A stretch of 64,000 bases of DNA from JANQRA01 sp035550735 (GCA_035550735.1 DASZOM010000036.1:1-64000); one strand, 5' to 3'; counted from the stretch's first letter, positions 23,682 through 33,711 are shown. Translations and numbers: made by a program. The notes: generated from the letters alone by a model not told the origin.

Positions 23682-25375
23682 GAGCGGACGCTGACCTTGC
23701 CGCTCGACGCAGGCACCTCTTCCACCACGCAACCCGGGATGGTGAGTGAGAAGCATGCCCCGCCGAGACGCTCGGACACCCGATACTCGGTCTCGCCACC
23801 GTGTGAATCGATCACGGCCCTCACGATCGACAGGCCGATGCCGAGACCGGGTGTGGTCGAGTCGAGCCGATGCGCCCCACGCTCGAAGTGATGCCAAATG
23901 GCAGCCTCGTAACGGGTGGGCACCCCCTCGCCGTCGTCGTGGACCTCGAAGATGAGATCGAGCTCGCGCACTCGGGCGACCACCAGGACGTGCTTCCCGC
24001 CGTACCTGACCGCATTGTTGATCAGGTTGGCCAGGGCCTGCTTGATCCGGTCCGGGTCGACCCGGACCACTACGTCGGCTTCGAAGTCCTCCTCGATCCG
24101 GCTGTCACCGGGGTCGGTGCCGCGCAGGACGGAGGTGAGGATCGTCATGGCTCGAACCTCGGCCGGCTCCACGGTCATGTAACTGGTGTCTCCACGAGCG
24201 AGCATCAACAGGTCGGCCACCAGGCGTGACATGTGCCTGGCCTGCGTGGCGGCCTCGGCGATCATCTCTCTCTGGGCGTCGACCGGGAACTCGTCGGGCT
24301 GCTCGTCGAGAAGGGTCAGGAACCCCACCATCGCGGTCAGCGGGGTGCGCAGCTCATGACTCACCGAGGCGACCAACTCCGAGCGCTTCTGGTCGACACG
24401 GCCCCGGTCCCTGTAGATCACGTAGACCTGTCGCAGGAAGATGACCACGGCGATGGCGATGACGCCGTCGAGGATCAGCACCTCGTCGCTGCCGGGGCCC
24501 AGGTTGCGGTAGGTCTGGAAGTGGACCGCCGCCAGCCACACCGCGAACAGGTACGGCCACATCAAAGCCCAGACCGGTGTCGGTGCCTCGGCGAACTCCC
24601 GCCTGCGCGGAGTCCGATCGACGATCGTCGCCGTCAGCAGCAGGAAGGCCATGGCGATCAGGTTGAGGGACCATGCCGGCTCGGCGTTCTCGAACAGCTG
24701 ACCCACCCCGTTGTTGAGGAATATGAGGTCGGCCAGCACCTGGGCCCCGGCACCGAAGGCGAAGAAGGCAAGACGGGGATCCAGGTGGTAGCTGGAGCGC
24801 TTCAGGATCAGCACGAAGATCCCGACCACGAGGACGATGTCGAGGAGTGGGTAGGTGGCCGCGATCGCGGCCTCCCACCAACGGCCACCGGCGAGGGCAT
24901 TCATCAGGTCCCCGAACACGTAGGTCCACACCAGGGTGGCCAGGGCGATCCCGCCCACGAGGGCGTCGATGAGTGTCAGCACCCATTCCTGGCCGCCATG
25001 GTCGAGACGAACCATCTTGTAGAGGGCGACGATGATGGCGAGATATGCGCCGAGGAAGAAGATGTCCGTCACACCGAATGCGGGAAGGTCGACGCCCAGC
25101 TCGGTGAGCAGGCCGATGACCCCGACTCCGGTGCAGATGAGGTACAGGGCTACCGCGATCCAAAGCCAGGCGGCCCGTTCCCTTTGGGCGAGTGCCCGGG
25201 AGCGCTTGTAGATGAGGGTCCCGGCGATCACGGGTGCGGTCACTAGGCCGAGAAAGCCCACCGTCTCGCCGGTCTCGGGCGCGACGAAGGTGACAGCCGC
25301 CCCGATCAGGAGAAGGGCGACTACCGGTCCCGGGAGGAGCCACCTGCCTCCTCGCACGCGAAAGGGGAAACCCAC
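23678..25375 (-). CDS. Polytopic membrane sensor histidine kinase (orphan)
   Basis: This protein has 565 residues. The first ~330 form eight to ten membrane helices with only short loops, resembling a membrane-embedded sensor. After a linker (VIYRDRGRVDQKRSELVAS) comes HisKA with SVSHELRTPLTAMVGF, where His is the phosphoacceptor. The HATPase domain has NLINNAVRYGG, VHDDGEGVP and GLGIGLSIVRAVIDSHGG. No response regulator is adjacent. It overlaps the dehydratase stop by 4 bp on the opposite strand. Confidence 0.88.
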   Translation of the reverse strand: MGFPFRVRGGRWLLPGPVVALLLIGAAVTFVAPETGETVGFLGLVTAPVIAGTLIYKRSRALAQRERAAWLWIAVALYLICTGVGVIGLLTELGVDLPAFGVTDIFFLGAYLAIIVALYKMVRLDHGGQEWVLTLIDALVGGIALATLVWTYVFGDLMNALAGGRWWEAAIAATYPLLDIVLVVGIFVLILKRSSYHLDPRLAFFAFGAGAQVLADLIFLNNGVGQLFENAEPAWSLNLIAMAFLLLTATIVDRTPRRREFAEAPTPVWALMWPYLFAVWLAAVHFQTYRNLGPGSDEVLILDGVIAIAVVIFLRQVYVIYRDRGRVDQKRSELVASVSHELRTPLTAMVGFLTLLDEQPDEFPVDAQREMIAEAATQARHMSRLVADLLMLARGDTSYMTVEPAEVRAMTILTSVLRGTDPGDSRIEEDFEADVVVRVDPDRIKQALANLINNAVRYGGKHVLVVARVRELDLIFEVHDDGEGVPTRYEAAIWHHFERGAHRLDSTTPGLGIGLSIVRAVIDSHGGETEYRVSERLGGACFSLTIPGCVVEEVPASSGKVSVRS

Positions 25376-25415
25376 AGAGTGGTTATCGGCTCTGCGCAGC
25401 TTTTATTGAGCCTCG

Positions 25416-26693
25416 TCAGGGTGACGATGCCGTCGAGCTGTCCTCCCGATCGAGCGGGGTGAGGTCGACCACGTCGCCCGGACCGGCATGGGCTAGGCGG
25501 ACTTCGTTGAGCCGCACCAGCATGTCCTCGATCTGGCCCTCGCTCAGATATCGGGTGACGGTGAACCGCACCCCGCCACCGCGTCGGGGGACCACGGGGA
25601 AGACCGCGCCGTTGACATAGAACCCCTGATTGGCCATGGAGGACATCGCCGAGATCGTGCTGACCGGTGTGCCCACAGGGACGAACCACAGTGGGGTCCG
25701 CTCGGTGGCCGAGAGGGGAAGGCCGATGCGGTCGGCCACATCGTGGACCAGGTCGATTCTGCGGAGCAACTCCTCCTGGAGACCGGGCAGCTCGGAGGAG
25801 AGATGGATGTCGGCCGATGCGATGCTCGCCCCGAGCGTGGCCGGAGGCAGCGGCCCGCCGAACAACATCGGGCCTCCGGTCACCTCGATCAACTCGGTCG
25901 CCGCCGGGTCCAATGTGGCCACGACCCCGCCCATGGTCCCGAACGACTTGGCCAGGCCGAATGCCATCACCAGCCTCTCGTGCCAGCCGGAGCGGTCGAG
26001 GAATTGGCCGCGGCCCATCTCACCGGACCAGCCGAACCCGTGGGCGTCGTCGCAGTAGAGCCACAGGTTGGGGCAGGCGTCCAGCAGCTCGAATAGCTGC
26101 TCGGCCGGAGCGGTGTCGCCATGCATCGAGTAGAGGCCGTCGAACACGTACCAGACCCGTCCCGGCGTGGATTCGAGATGATCGGCGATCCTCTCCACGT
26201 CGCCGTGAGGCACCTGACGAACGTCGGCGCCGTTGGCGCCGAGGATGGGAAGCACCTGGAGCAAGGAGGCATGGGCCAGGGCATCGATCAACACCGTGTC
26301 GCCCCCTCTGACCAATACCGGCAGGGCGGCGAGATGAGCCAGGGTGGTGCTCGCCGCCACGACGACGGGGGCCCCGATCATCTTCTGCAGCCGTGCCTTC
26401 AACTCCCCGTACATCCCGAGGGCGGTGTAGGCGATCGACGACGAGTAAGAGCTCCCGTAGCGACGGACGGCGTCGATGGCCGCCTCGCTGATCCGCGGGT
26501 CGTCGCCAAGACCCAGATAGGAGCACAGGCCGAAGTTGACCAGATCGTGCCCGCGCAGGTTGATCGTGTCCCCGGCGAAGTGGTCGTCTTCGATGAGCTG
26601 GCGTCCGACCCCGAGCTCGCGCGCCAGCCGTGCCGACCGGAGGAATTGGTCGAGCACGCCATCGGCACGAGTGTGGCTGAGAGACTTGGTCAT
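25416..26693 (-). CDS. PLP-dependent alpha-oxoamine synthase-like acyltransferase (class II aminotransferase fold)
   Basis: This 425-residue fold-type I PLP enzyme is closest in pattern to serine palmitoyltransferase / 8-amino-7-oxononanoate synthase. Markers are NFGLCSYLGLGDDPRI, YGSSYSSSIAYTALGMY, VVVAASTTLAHLAAL, the cofactor motif CDDAHGFGWSG and the Schiff-base Lys in AFGLAKSFGTMGG. The acyl-CoA and amino acid are unknown. It is not next to biotin or sphingolipid genes. The ATG at 26693 is used; the upstream extension lacks family similarity. Confidence 0.82.
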   Translation of the reverse strand: MTKSLSHTRADGVLDQFLRSARLARELGVGRQLIEDDHFAGDTINLRGHDLVNFGLCSYLGLGDDPRISEAAIDAVRRYGSSYSSSIAYTALGMYGELKARLQKMIGAPVVVAASTTLAHLAALPVLVRGGDTVLIDALAHASLLQVLPILGANGADVRQVPHGDVERIADHLESTPGRVWYVFDGLYSMHGDTAPAEQLFELLDACPNLWLYCDDAHGFGWSGEMGRGQFLDRSGWHERLVMAFGLAKSFGTMGGVVATLDPAATELIEVTGGPMLFGGPLPPATLGASIASADIHLSSELPGLQEELLRRIDLVHDVADRIGLPLSATERTPLWFVPVGTPVSTISAMSSMANQGFYVNGAVFPVVPRRGGGVRFTVTRYLSEGQIEDMLVRLNEVRLAHAGPGDVVDLTPLDREDSSTASSP

Positions 26694-26845
26694 TAGGGGG
26701 CGGTGGAGTGACCACCCTAAGTCACGAGTGTCTCCCTTCTGTGTCAATACCGAACACCGAACGTGGTATCCCCCCACCCATAGTGGGATTCGGCCGGTTT
26801 CCAACCGGGAGCAGCCCTTGGACGGCCCCGTATCCTGACCCGGTC

Positions 26846-28294
26846 TTGAACCGGATCCTCGCTCGCTCCCTGGTCTTCCTCACGTCGGCGGGAGTCCTCG
26901 TCATCGAGATCCTGGCGGCGCGGCTGCTCGCTCCCTACTTGGGGGTCAGTCTCGAGGTGTTCACCGGGATCATCGGGGTGATCCTCGCCGGCATCTCCAT
27001 CGGCGCCTGGCTGGGCGGTCGTCTCGCCGACAGGTCGAGCCCCAGGACCCTGCTCGGACCCCTCTTGATCGGCGGCGGCCTCACCACGCTCGCCTCCCCC
27101 CTGATCATCGACACGGTCGGTCCCGCCCTGTCCATCGGCGCCTTCGACATCGTCTTCGCCTCCGTCGCCGGTTTCTTCGCACCGGCGGCCCTGCTCACGG
27201 CGGTCAATCCGGTGGTGGTGAAGATCCAGCTCGACTCTCTCGAGCGCACCGGGCGCGTGGTCGGCTCGTACTCGGCGATCGGGACGGCCGGCGCCATCGT
27301 CGGCACCTTTGCCACCGGATTCGTCCTCATCGCGGCCTTCCCCACCCGGCCCATCGTGGTCGCACTGGGAGTCGTCTTCACCGTGCTCGGGGTGGCGCTG
27401 TCCGCGACGCGAAGGACATGGGCATCGATGTGGCTCGTCGTGGCGGGATTGCTCTCGCTGGGCCTGTGGGCATGGGACGGGCCATGCCAATTCGAGACCA
27501 CCTATCACTGCGCCGTGGTCGAGGTGGACCCGGAACGCCCGGAGGGGCGGGTCCTGCTCCTCGACCGACTCCGCAACAGCTACGTCGACCTCGCCGATCC
27601 CACCCACCTCGAGTTTCGCTACGTCCGGCTGATCGCAGACGTGATCGCGACCGCGGCCGAGCCGGGTCCCCTCCACGTGGTCTCGATCGGCGGAGGCGGG
27701 TTCACCGTGCCCCGCTACATCGAGCACACCCGGCCAGGCAGCCGGAACACGGTCCTCGAGATCGATGCCGAGCTAATCGACATCGGACATGAGCGCCTGG
27801 ACCTGAGCGACACGATCGACGTGGTGGTGGACGACGCCCGCATCTCCCTGAACCGCGTGGCGAAGGGAAGCGCCGACGTGGTGGTGGGCGACGCCTACAG
27901 CGGGGCCTCGGTCCCCTGGCATCTGACCACTCTGGAGTACAACCGTCAGATCGAAGCGGTCCTGACCGGAGACGGGCTCTACATCATGAATGTCATCGAC
28001 TACGGGGAGCTCGCCTTCCTCAGGGCGGAGACGGCAACGCTCATCGAGGTGTACGACGAGGTGGCGTTGTTCGCACCACCCGAGTACCTGACCGGAGAGT
28101 CGGGAGGCAACTTCATCCTGGTGTCATCCCGCGATCCGGTCGACCTCGCCGCGGTGGAGAGCCGGATCCGGGGACGCGGCGGCACCGAGATCGGGATCTC
28201 GGGCGAGCGGCTCGACCGGTTCGTCTCCGGCGCCCCAGTCCTCACCGACGACTACGCCCCGGTCGACCAGATGCTGGGCCGGGCCGGGCTCTAG
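26846..28294 (+). CDS. Membrane-fused spermidine-synthase-like protein
   Basis: This is ~482 residues from a TTG at 26846. The first ~205 residues form six to seven membrane helices of the type found in MFS/SpeE fusions (SAGVLVIEILAARLLAPYLGVSLEVFTGIIG, GAWLGGRLADRS). The C-terminal half is a SAM-methyltransferase fold like polyamine aminopropyltransferase: HVVSIGGGGFTVPRYIEHTRPGSRNTVLEIDAELIDI, then DVVVGDAYSGASVPWHLTTLEY. The GxGGG loop and acidic residue bind the nucleoside. Its substrate in such fusions is unknown. Confidence 0.82.
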   Translation: MNRILARSLVFLTSAGVLVIEILAARLLAPYLGVSLEVFTGIIGVILAGISIGAWLGGRLADRSSPRTLLGPLLIGGGLTTLASPLIIDTVGPALSIGAFDIVFASVAGFFAPAALLTAVNPVVVKIQLDSLERTGRVVGSYSAIGTAGAIVGTFATGFVLIAAFPTRPIVVALGVVFTVLGVALSATRRTWASMWLVVAGLLSLGLWAWDGPCQFETTYHCAVVEVDPERPEGRVLLLDRLRNSYVDLADPTHLEFRYVRLIADVIATAAEPGPLHVVSIGGGGFTVPRYIEHTRPGSRNTVLEIDAELIDIGHERLDLSDTIDVVVDDARISLNRVAKGSADVVVGDAYSGASVPWHLTTLEYNRQIEAVLTGDGLYIMNVIDYGELAFLRAETATLIEVYDEVALFAPPEYLTGESGGNFILVSSRDPVDLAAVESRIRGRGGTEIGISGERLDRFVSGAPVLTDDYAPVDQMLGRAGL

Positions 28295-28319
28295 TTCCGT
28301 TCGCCGTCTGTCGGGGACA

Positions 28320-28718
28320 TCAACGCCCCTCGAGGAAATAGAACTCGTGGAACGAGGTGCATCGCCCCTCGTCGTCGAACTCGAGGAGATAGGCGTTGTG
28401 ATAGGTCCGCTCCGGGTCCTCACCGGCGGCCTGGTAACGACTCCATCCGACTGCAACGGCCTTGTTCCCCTCGACCACGTAGGGGTGGTACTCGGCATCC
28501 CAGTCGTCGGGGTCGTCGGGGCTCTCCAGCCAGCTGGCGACGATCGCCTCACGTCCCCGCACTGTGTGATCCTCGCTGTCCCAGGGGCGATAGCTGTACA
28601 CGGCGTCCTCGGCGAAGAGGCGGCCGACTTCTTCACCGTCGTTCGACCGCCAGGCGGCCACGTATGCGTCGAGCCAGCGCTGGACTTCGTCGTGTGTCAT
28701 CGCCGGCACGGTAGCCAC
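28320..28718 (-). CDS. SnoaL-like NTF2-fold protein
   Basis: This ~132-residue protein has the typical SnoaL arrangement: EVQRWLDAYVAAWRSNDGEEVGRLFAEDAVYSYRPW, then VRGREAIVASWLES, WDAEYHPYVVEGNKAVAVGWSRY and YLLEFDDEGRCTSFHEFYF. It probably acts on a small hydrophobic ligand or is a fold-only protein. An internal Met (MTHDEV, start at 28700) is an equally good start. It is divergent from the DUF4349 lipoprotein. Confidence 0.8.
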   Translation of the reverse strand: MATVPAMTHDEVQRWLDAYVAAWRSNDGEEVGRLFAEDAVYSYRPWDSEDHTVRGREAIVASWLESPDDPDDWDAEYHPYVVEGNKAVAVGWSRYQAAGEDPERTYHNAYLLEFDDEGRCTSFHEFYFLEGR

Positions 28719-28796
28719 CGCTTGGCACCCTCACCGAGGGGGAACCAGCCGGCACACCCTCACCGTCCAAATCGCACACGCACCGAGGAGGGAAGT

Positions 28797-30128
28797 TTGA
28801 GACGGAATTGGAAGGGCATGAGCCTCCTGGCCATCGTCCTGGTCATGTTGATCGCGGCGTGCAGCGCCAACTCGACGGAGACGTTCTCGGAAGTGGGCGG
28901 TGCCCTGGGCTCCGGGGACGGGGCAGACGCCGGCCGAGAGGTCACCGGGAGCACCACCGCCGCATCCGGCGAGGCGACCGGTGAAGCGACCGATCTGCCA
29001 CCCGAGGAGGGAGAGGGCGAAGACGACATGGGCAGCGGCGGGATCACCCCGGTCGTGCTCCCCTCGGACTTCGGCAGGGACATCATCTACACCGCCGATG
29101 TGGCGGTGGCGGTGACGGACGTGGCATCCGCAGGTGAGGAGGCGAGCCGGGCGATCTCGGGGCTGGGTGGCTTCCTCTTCGCCCAGCGCACCGTCGGCTC
29201 CCCCGAGCCGATGAGCATCCTCACCTTCAAGATCCAGCCGGAGAGCTTCCAGCAGGCCCTCTCCCGCATCGGCGAGATCGGGGAGGTCCGGTCCCAAACC
29301 GTCTCCGCCGACGACGTGACCGAGCGGGTCGTCGACCTGGAGAGCCGGATCAACACCGCGGCCGCCAGCGTGGAGCGGCTTCGCTCGCTGCTCGCCAATG
29401 CGTCCGACATCGAGACCATCGTCGAGCTTGAGAACGAGCTCCTGGCGCGGGAGACCGAGCTGGAGGGGCTGCGTGGCAGTCTGCGCACACTCCAGGAACA
29501 GGTGTCGCTGGCGACCATCGTGCTCACCCTCACCGAAGCACAGAGCCGTCCCACCATCGAGGTGGTCATGACCGGCTATCCGACCCACGACCAGGGTGCC
29601 TCCTGCCCCGGGTCGGAGGAGTTCCAGGTGGAGACCGACACCGAGACGACCGTCTGTGTCTCCATCACCAATGTGGGCGACACCTTGCTCACCGACTTCG
29701 AAGTCCGGGACCCGGTGCTCGATGTGACCCTGGACGACATGATCGTCGTCTTCGGCGAGCTCGACAGGCCCTTGGAGCCGGGCGAGTCGATGATGCTGGC
29801 GATGGAGCTGCTGCCCGAGCGCGATCTACGCAGCCGAACCACCGTCACCGCCACGCCGGTGGACGAGGACGGTGAGGAGCTGCCCGGCACCGCCTCGACA
29901 ACGGTTGGCTTCTTCATCGACACGGTCGACCCCGGGGGCATCCCCGGCTTCGGTGATGGACTCGATGCGAGCTGGGATCTGCTGGTGGCGCTGGGGCGTC
30001 TGGCACTGCTCGTCGCCGGTGCCGTGCTCCCCTTCCTCTGGGTGCCGATCGTGGTGTGGATGGGCTTCCGCTTGTGGCGCAGCCGCAACGGGATCCGGCC
30101 GGCCGACGATCCCGAGAGCGTCGGCTAA
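28797..30128 (+). CDS. DUF4349 lipoprotein with C-terminal membrane anchor
   Basis: This is 443 residues from a TTG that follows GAGGAGG by ~6 nt. A lipoprotein signal ends in LIAAC. A Ser/Thr/Glu/Gly-rich spacer follows. The DUF4349 domain spans residues ~98-265: IIYTADVAVAVTDVASAGEEASRAISGLGGFLFAQRTV-like, then a coiled coil ERVVDLESRINTAAASVERLRSLLANASD. A beta-domain with FEVRDPVL and a Cys pair region comes next, then a final helix (ALGRLALLVAGAVLPFLWVPIVVWMGF). Such proteins sit in the envelope; their function is unknown. Confidence 0.82.
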   Translation: MRRNWKGMSLLAIVLVMLIAACSANSTETFSEVGGALGSGDGADAGREVTGSTTAASGEATGEATDLPPEEGEGEDDMGSGGITPVVLPSDFGRDIIYTADVAVAVTDVASAGEEASRAISGLGGFLFAQRTVGSPEPMSILTFKIQPESFQQALSRIGEIGEVRSQTVSADDVTERVVDLESRINTAAASVERLRSLLANASDIETIVELENELLARETELEGLRGSLRTLQEQVSLATIVLTLTEAQSRPTIEVVMTGYPTHDQGASCPGSEEFQVETDTETTVCVSITNVGDTLLTDFEVRDPVLDVTLDDMIVVFGELDRPLEPGESMMLAMELLPERDLRSRTTVTATPVDEDGEELPGTASTTVGFFIDTVDPGGIPGFGDGLDASWDLLVALGRLALLVAGAVLPFLWVPIVVWMGFRLWRSRNGIRPADDPESVG

Positions 30129-31057
30129 GACGCCGATTGTTCGACCAAGGCGAGCTCCCGTCTCCGACGGGGGCTCGCCGTCTGCGCCATGAGGACGCCC
30201 AACGAGACCAGTGCGATACCGATCACCTCGGGGAGACCCGGCGTCTCGCCGAGAAAGACCCAGGCGAGCACGGCCACCTGGAGGAGCATCGTGTTGTTGA
30301 TGGCGGCCGACTCGAGTGCGGTGAGACGTCGTAGCGAGAGATTCCACAAGGTGAACGCCAGTGCCGTGTTGACCAGGGCGAGCCACACGATGATCAGCCA
30401 GCCCCGTGCGCTCACCGTGGGTGGTCCTTCGAGGGCGAGACCCACGGCGAGGAGACAGACCGCCCCGACCCCCATGCTCAGCGCCGTCACCACGACGGCG
30501 GGGGCCGCAGCGTCCCGGTTGACATGACGGCCGAGCAAGGCGGCTACGACATTGGCGCCGAGACCTACCAGCGACGCCACCACACCGACCGGGGTGGCGC
30601 CCAGGTCGCCGGCGAAGTAGGCGACCGCTCCGGTCCCGACCAGGACCGAGCCGATGACCTGGCGGGCGGTCGACCTCTCTGCGATCGACCTCGCCCCGAG
30701 CAGGGCGACGAGCAGCGGGGTCCACGACAGGAAGACACTCGTGGTCGCCGCCGGCTGGGAATCGATGGCGACGAATTGCGCGCCCTGGGTCACGGCGTAG
30801 AACACGACGCCGAGAAGAGCAACCTCCACGTATCCACGACGGCTCAGCTTCCCGACGGCACGCCGCGGTCCGGGACGCCCGAGCACCCATGCGAGAAGGG
30901 CGATGGCCGCCAGGACGTAGCGCAGGGAGGCGAAGGTGAGCGGTTCCAGCGCCTCGTCGTCGAGGCCCCAGCGGATCAGAACCCAGGACGAGCTCCACAG
31001 GAGGGTGACGAAGAGGGCAGAGATCAAGGCCCCGGTGTGAGTGGGTCTGGCGGGCAT
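30125..31057 (-). CDS. EamA-family (DMT) transporter
   Basis: This 310-residue protein has ten membrane helices from two EamA repeats. The first is SALFVTLLWSSSWVLIRWGLDDEALEPLTFASLRYVLA. The second begins near ATPVGVVASLVGLGANVVAALLGRHVNRD and ends ESAAINNTMLLQVAVLAWVFLGETPGLPEVIGIALVSLGVL. Members export metabolites such as amino acids or purines. The ATG at 31057 follows GGAG by 5 nt and is preferred over the ATG at 31075. It is convergent with the DUF4349 gene, with a 4-bp overlap. Confidence 0.88.
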   Translation of the reverse strand: MPARPTHTGALISALFVTLLWSSSWVLIRWGLDDEALEPLTFASLRYVLAAIALLAWVLGRPGPRRAVGKLSRRGYVEVALLGVVFYAVTQGAQFVAIDSQPAATTSVFLSWTPLLVALLGARSIAERSTARQVIGSVLVGTGAVAYFAGDLGATPVGVVASLVGLGANVVAALLGRHVNRDAAAPAVVVTALSMGVGAVCLLAVGLALEGPPTVSARGWLIIVWLALVNTALAFTLWNLSLRRLTALESAAINNTMLLQVAVLAWVFLGETPGLPEVIGIALVSLGVLMAQTASPRRRRELALVEQSAS

Positions 31058-31231
31058 TCGGGCTCCAATCGGCACGCGGCTGGCGGGCCGATCTCAACTC
31101 CTCGAGGCTTCTATCCCGTCAGATGCGGGCCCGATTGCCGGGCTTCGTGGCGCTCGGTCCAGACCCCTGGGCGGGCGGAACCCTAGCCACCGATATCGAT
31201 CGGTCTGTCCGAGGTTAACCGGCCGCTGCGC

Positions 31232-32731
31232 TCACACCTCCGAGGCACTGGTGAGCCTGAAGAGGAACCGGCCGTCCTCGTAGGCGAGCTCTCCGTGGGA
31301 GGCCTCGGTCAGACCCCGCGCCAGGGCGAGACCCAGGCCGAGGTGACCGTCGGCGGGAGCGGAGTACCCGGGATTGGAGTCGACATAGGGGGCGAAGACC
31401 GCCGCAGCCCAATCCCTGGCGATCCCCGAGCCGGAGTCCTTGTACGCGATCAACGTGGTGTCCCCGACAGTGGAAACGTCGACCTCCACCGGAGGCTTCC
31501 CGTGAACGTAGGCGTTGGACACGACCTCCGCCATCGCGGTGACTATCTGGTCGGGAACACAGAGGACGAGGGCAACGCGATCCCCGGTGATCATCAAGTC
31601 CCCGGGGTCGGCGGATGCGCTCGCCCATGCCTTCTCCACCAGAGCCTCGACGGTGGCGACGCTGAGACTTCCCGGGTCGGCCGGCTGCAGGTTGGCGATC
31701 TGCTCGAGACGGCTCACGTGGTCGAGGATCTCGGAGGCGGCGAGGCCGATGTCCCGCGCCACCTGGCTGCGCTCCGGGTCGGCGTCATCGCTCTCCCGGA
31801 TCAACTCGGCGTAGGCGACCAGGGGCGTCAGCGGGGTGCGCAGATGGTGGCTGACCATCCTGACGAACCTCTGCCGCTGGGTCTCGAGGTTCGCGTCGCG
31901 GGTGATGTCCACCAGGATGATCACGCCGCCACCGGCCCCGAAACGGGCGACGTGTGGCTGGATCGTCTTGGTGGTCCCCTCCGGGGTCCTCACCTTGAAT
32001 CTCTGCGGGAGACGTGTCCCCGCCGGGTTCTGGATTGCACCGTCGAGAGTCAGCTTGGAGCCGTCGAGAGTCTCCACGTCGATGTCCTTCATCAGCTCGA
32101 GCAGGGTCTTGCCCTCCATGTCGGGGAACAGGTGCCGCGCCTCCGAGTTGAGCTGGGTGAAGACAAAGCCGGGCTCGCTGAACTGGATCGCCGGAATGGG
32201 GAGGCGATCGATGAGTGACTGCAGGCGTTGCTGCTCCCGCTTGACCTCGTGGAGCAGCTGTGCGCCGTTGATCGCCGAAGCCGCCATCGCCGCCGAGCCT
32301 TCGAGGACCAGGACCGTCTCCCTTGCGATCTCGTAGGGCGCAGACCACCCCGCCACGTATACCCCGACGCGCTTCTCCTCGATGACGAGGGGGACGCACA
32401 CCGTCGTCGACCAGGGAAGTGTCTCGGTCCCCCCCGGCACACCGATGAGAATCGGCTCGTAGAGCACCTGCGTCGATCCCCTCCTCAGGGCCTGTTGGAT
32501 CGCCCCCGGGCCGTCCATCGAAAGCTGGAGATTCCGGGACAACCAGGCCGGGGTCTCGAAGGTGTGCCCGGCGACGAGCCCCTCCCCGGACACGACGAAG
32601 AGGATCGCCCCGTCTATCCCGACCAGACGCTGGCTCCAGTCGAACAACTGCTCGACGACGCGGTCCGGATCGCCGCTGCTCATGCCGCTGACCATGCGGC
32701 CCGGACCGGGCATGCCCCAGGCACCGGTCAT
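31232..32731 (-). CDS. Cytosolic GAF/PAS sensor histidine kinase at the end of the stressosome operon
   Basis: This 499-residue protein has no membrane helix. It has a GAF-like domain (~20-175), then a PAS-like domain (~185-300: LIDRLPIPAIQFSEPGFVFTQLNSEARHLFPDMEGKTL, then RFGAGGGVIILVDIT). HisKA follows with RMVSHHLRTPLTPLVAYAEL (His phosphoacceptor). The HATPase has AEVVSNAYVHGKPP, a Gly-box DSGSGIARDW and GHLGLGLALARGLTE. The ATG overlaps the stop of the RsbT/RsbX-like gene (ATGA), which couples it to the stressosome genes. No cognate receiver gene is adjacent downstream. Confidence 0.85.
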   Translation of the reverse strand: MTGAWGMPGPGRMVSGMSSGDPDRVVEQLFDWSQRLVGIDGAILFVVSGEGLVAGHTFETPAWLSRNLQLSMDGPGAIQQALRRGSTQVLYEPILIGVPGGTETLPWSTTVCVPLVIEEKRVGVYVAGWSAPYEIARETVLVLEGSAAMAASAINGAQLLHEVKREQQRLQSLIDRLPIPAIQFSEPGFVFTQLNSEARHLFPDMEGKTLLELMKDIDVETLDGSKLTLDGAIQNPAGTRLPQRFKVRTPEGTTKTIQPHVARFGAGGGVIILVDITRDANLETQRQRFVRMVSHHLRTPLTPLVAYAELIRESDDADPERSQVARDIGLAASEILDHVSRLEQIANLQPADPGSLSVATVEALVEKAWASASADPGDLMITGDRVALVLCVPDQIVTAMAEVVSNAYVHGKPPVEVDVSTVGDTTLIAYKDSGSGIARDWAAAVFAPYVDSNPGYSAPADGHLGLGLALARGLTEASHGELAYEDGRFLFRLTSASEV

Positions 32732-33711
32732 CGCTGCTCTCCTCCTCGGCGAGCGAACAACAACAGGCCGTCGTCTCGCTCGGTGCCGTGCTCGTGCGAC
32801 AGGGCCACGAGACTCTGCGCGGCGGGTTCCCCAACACCGATCGAGGCGACCGCGCCGGAAGGCAGGTCGAGGCCGTCCGTCCAGACGGCGAGGCGAGAAT
32901 CGGCGGTCCACGTGTGACGTCGGACCTGGGGCTCACCGATGTCGACGCCCATGATCCCTGGCCCGAGGAGGATGGTGTCGCCACCAGGCTCGATCCGGCC
33001 GTTGGCATCCCCTACCCCGCAGTACTCGATGCTCGAGTCGTCGATACGCGCCACCACCCCCACGGCACCACGTGTCGGGCGGGCAGCCTCGTGAGCCGTA
33101 TGGACGAGCTTGTCCAGCGCCGCCGCGGGCGCGCTCTCCTCGAACACGGCGACGATCGTGGCGGATGCCTCCTCGGCCTGAGGCCCGGAGCCGAGACCGT
33201 CGAGCACCGCCAGCATGATCGTGTCCGCGTCCTCGCGGGACCACCACATGTCCCCACTGGTCGAATTGCCCTTCTTCAAGCGGTTGACCACGGTCAACTC
33301 CCAGTAGCCAGAGGGTGTCCTGTGTTCATCGGCGCTCCCACGGGTCTTCTTGATCGTGACACGGCTCCCGGTGGGCAGGGCCTCGATGGTCAGGTCGTCC
33401 ATCAGCCGGCGGGCTCCCTCGAGCCCGACTCCGAGACCTGACCGGACCGTCCTCGGGACGTCGAAACCGGGTCCCTCGTCGGTGATCACCGCTTCGAAGC
33501 CTCCGGGGCCCAGGGTGAGGGCAGCCCAGCCTCGCGTCCCGTAGCGAAGGGCGTTGGAGCAGATCTCGGAGACGGCGGTCTCGATGTCAGAGGAGTGGTA
33601 GTCGTCGAACCCGGCGGTCGCCGCCATCTGTGCCGCCAGCTCGCGGGCGATGAACGCGTCCACTTCCCTGGTCAGCTGGACGAGTCGGGTCTCGACCGTC
33701 CTCAGAGCCAT
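32728..33711 (-). CDS. RsbT-like kinase fused to RsbX-like PP2C phosphatase
   Basis: This protein has 327 residues. The N-terminal ~135 form an anti-sigma-type HATPase (DIETAVSEICSNALRYG, ITDEGPGFDVPR, GLGVGLEGARRLMDDLTI). The C-terminal ~190 resemble a compact SpoIIE/RsbX PP2C phosphatase: SGDMWWSREDADTIMLAVLDGLGSGPQAEEAS, IEYCGVGDANGRI, RLAVWTDGLDLPSG and ERDDGLLLFARR. In RsbX-type signalling the phosphatase resets RsbR/RsbS. Fusing a kinase-like and a phosphatase domain puts both activities on one chain. It overlaps rsbT by 10 bp. Confidence 0.85.
   Translation of the reverse strand: MALRTVETRLVQLTREVDAFIARELAAQMAATAGFDDYHSSDIETAVSEICSNALRYGTRGWAALTLGPGGFEAVITDEGPGFDVPRTVRSGLGVGLEGARRLMDDLTIEALPTGSRVTIKKTRGSADEHRTPSGYWELTVVNRLKKGNSTSGDMWWSREDADTIMLAVLDGLGSGPQAEEASATIVAVFEESAPAAALDKLVHTAHEAARPTRGAVGVVARIDDSSIEYCGVGDANGRIEPGGDTILLGPGIMGVDIGEPQVRRHTWTADSRLAVWTDGLDLPSGAVASIGVGEPAAQSLVALSHEHGTERDDGLLLFARRGGEQR

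Noticed and set aside
24233..25246. 337-residue plus-strand ORF
   Set aside because: Shadow of the membrane histidine kinase; composition dominated by His/Asp/Gln/Gly.
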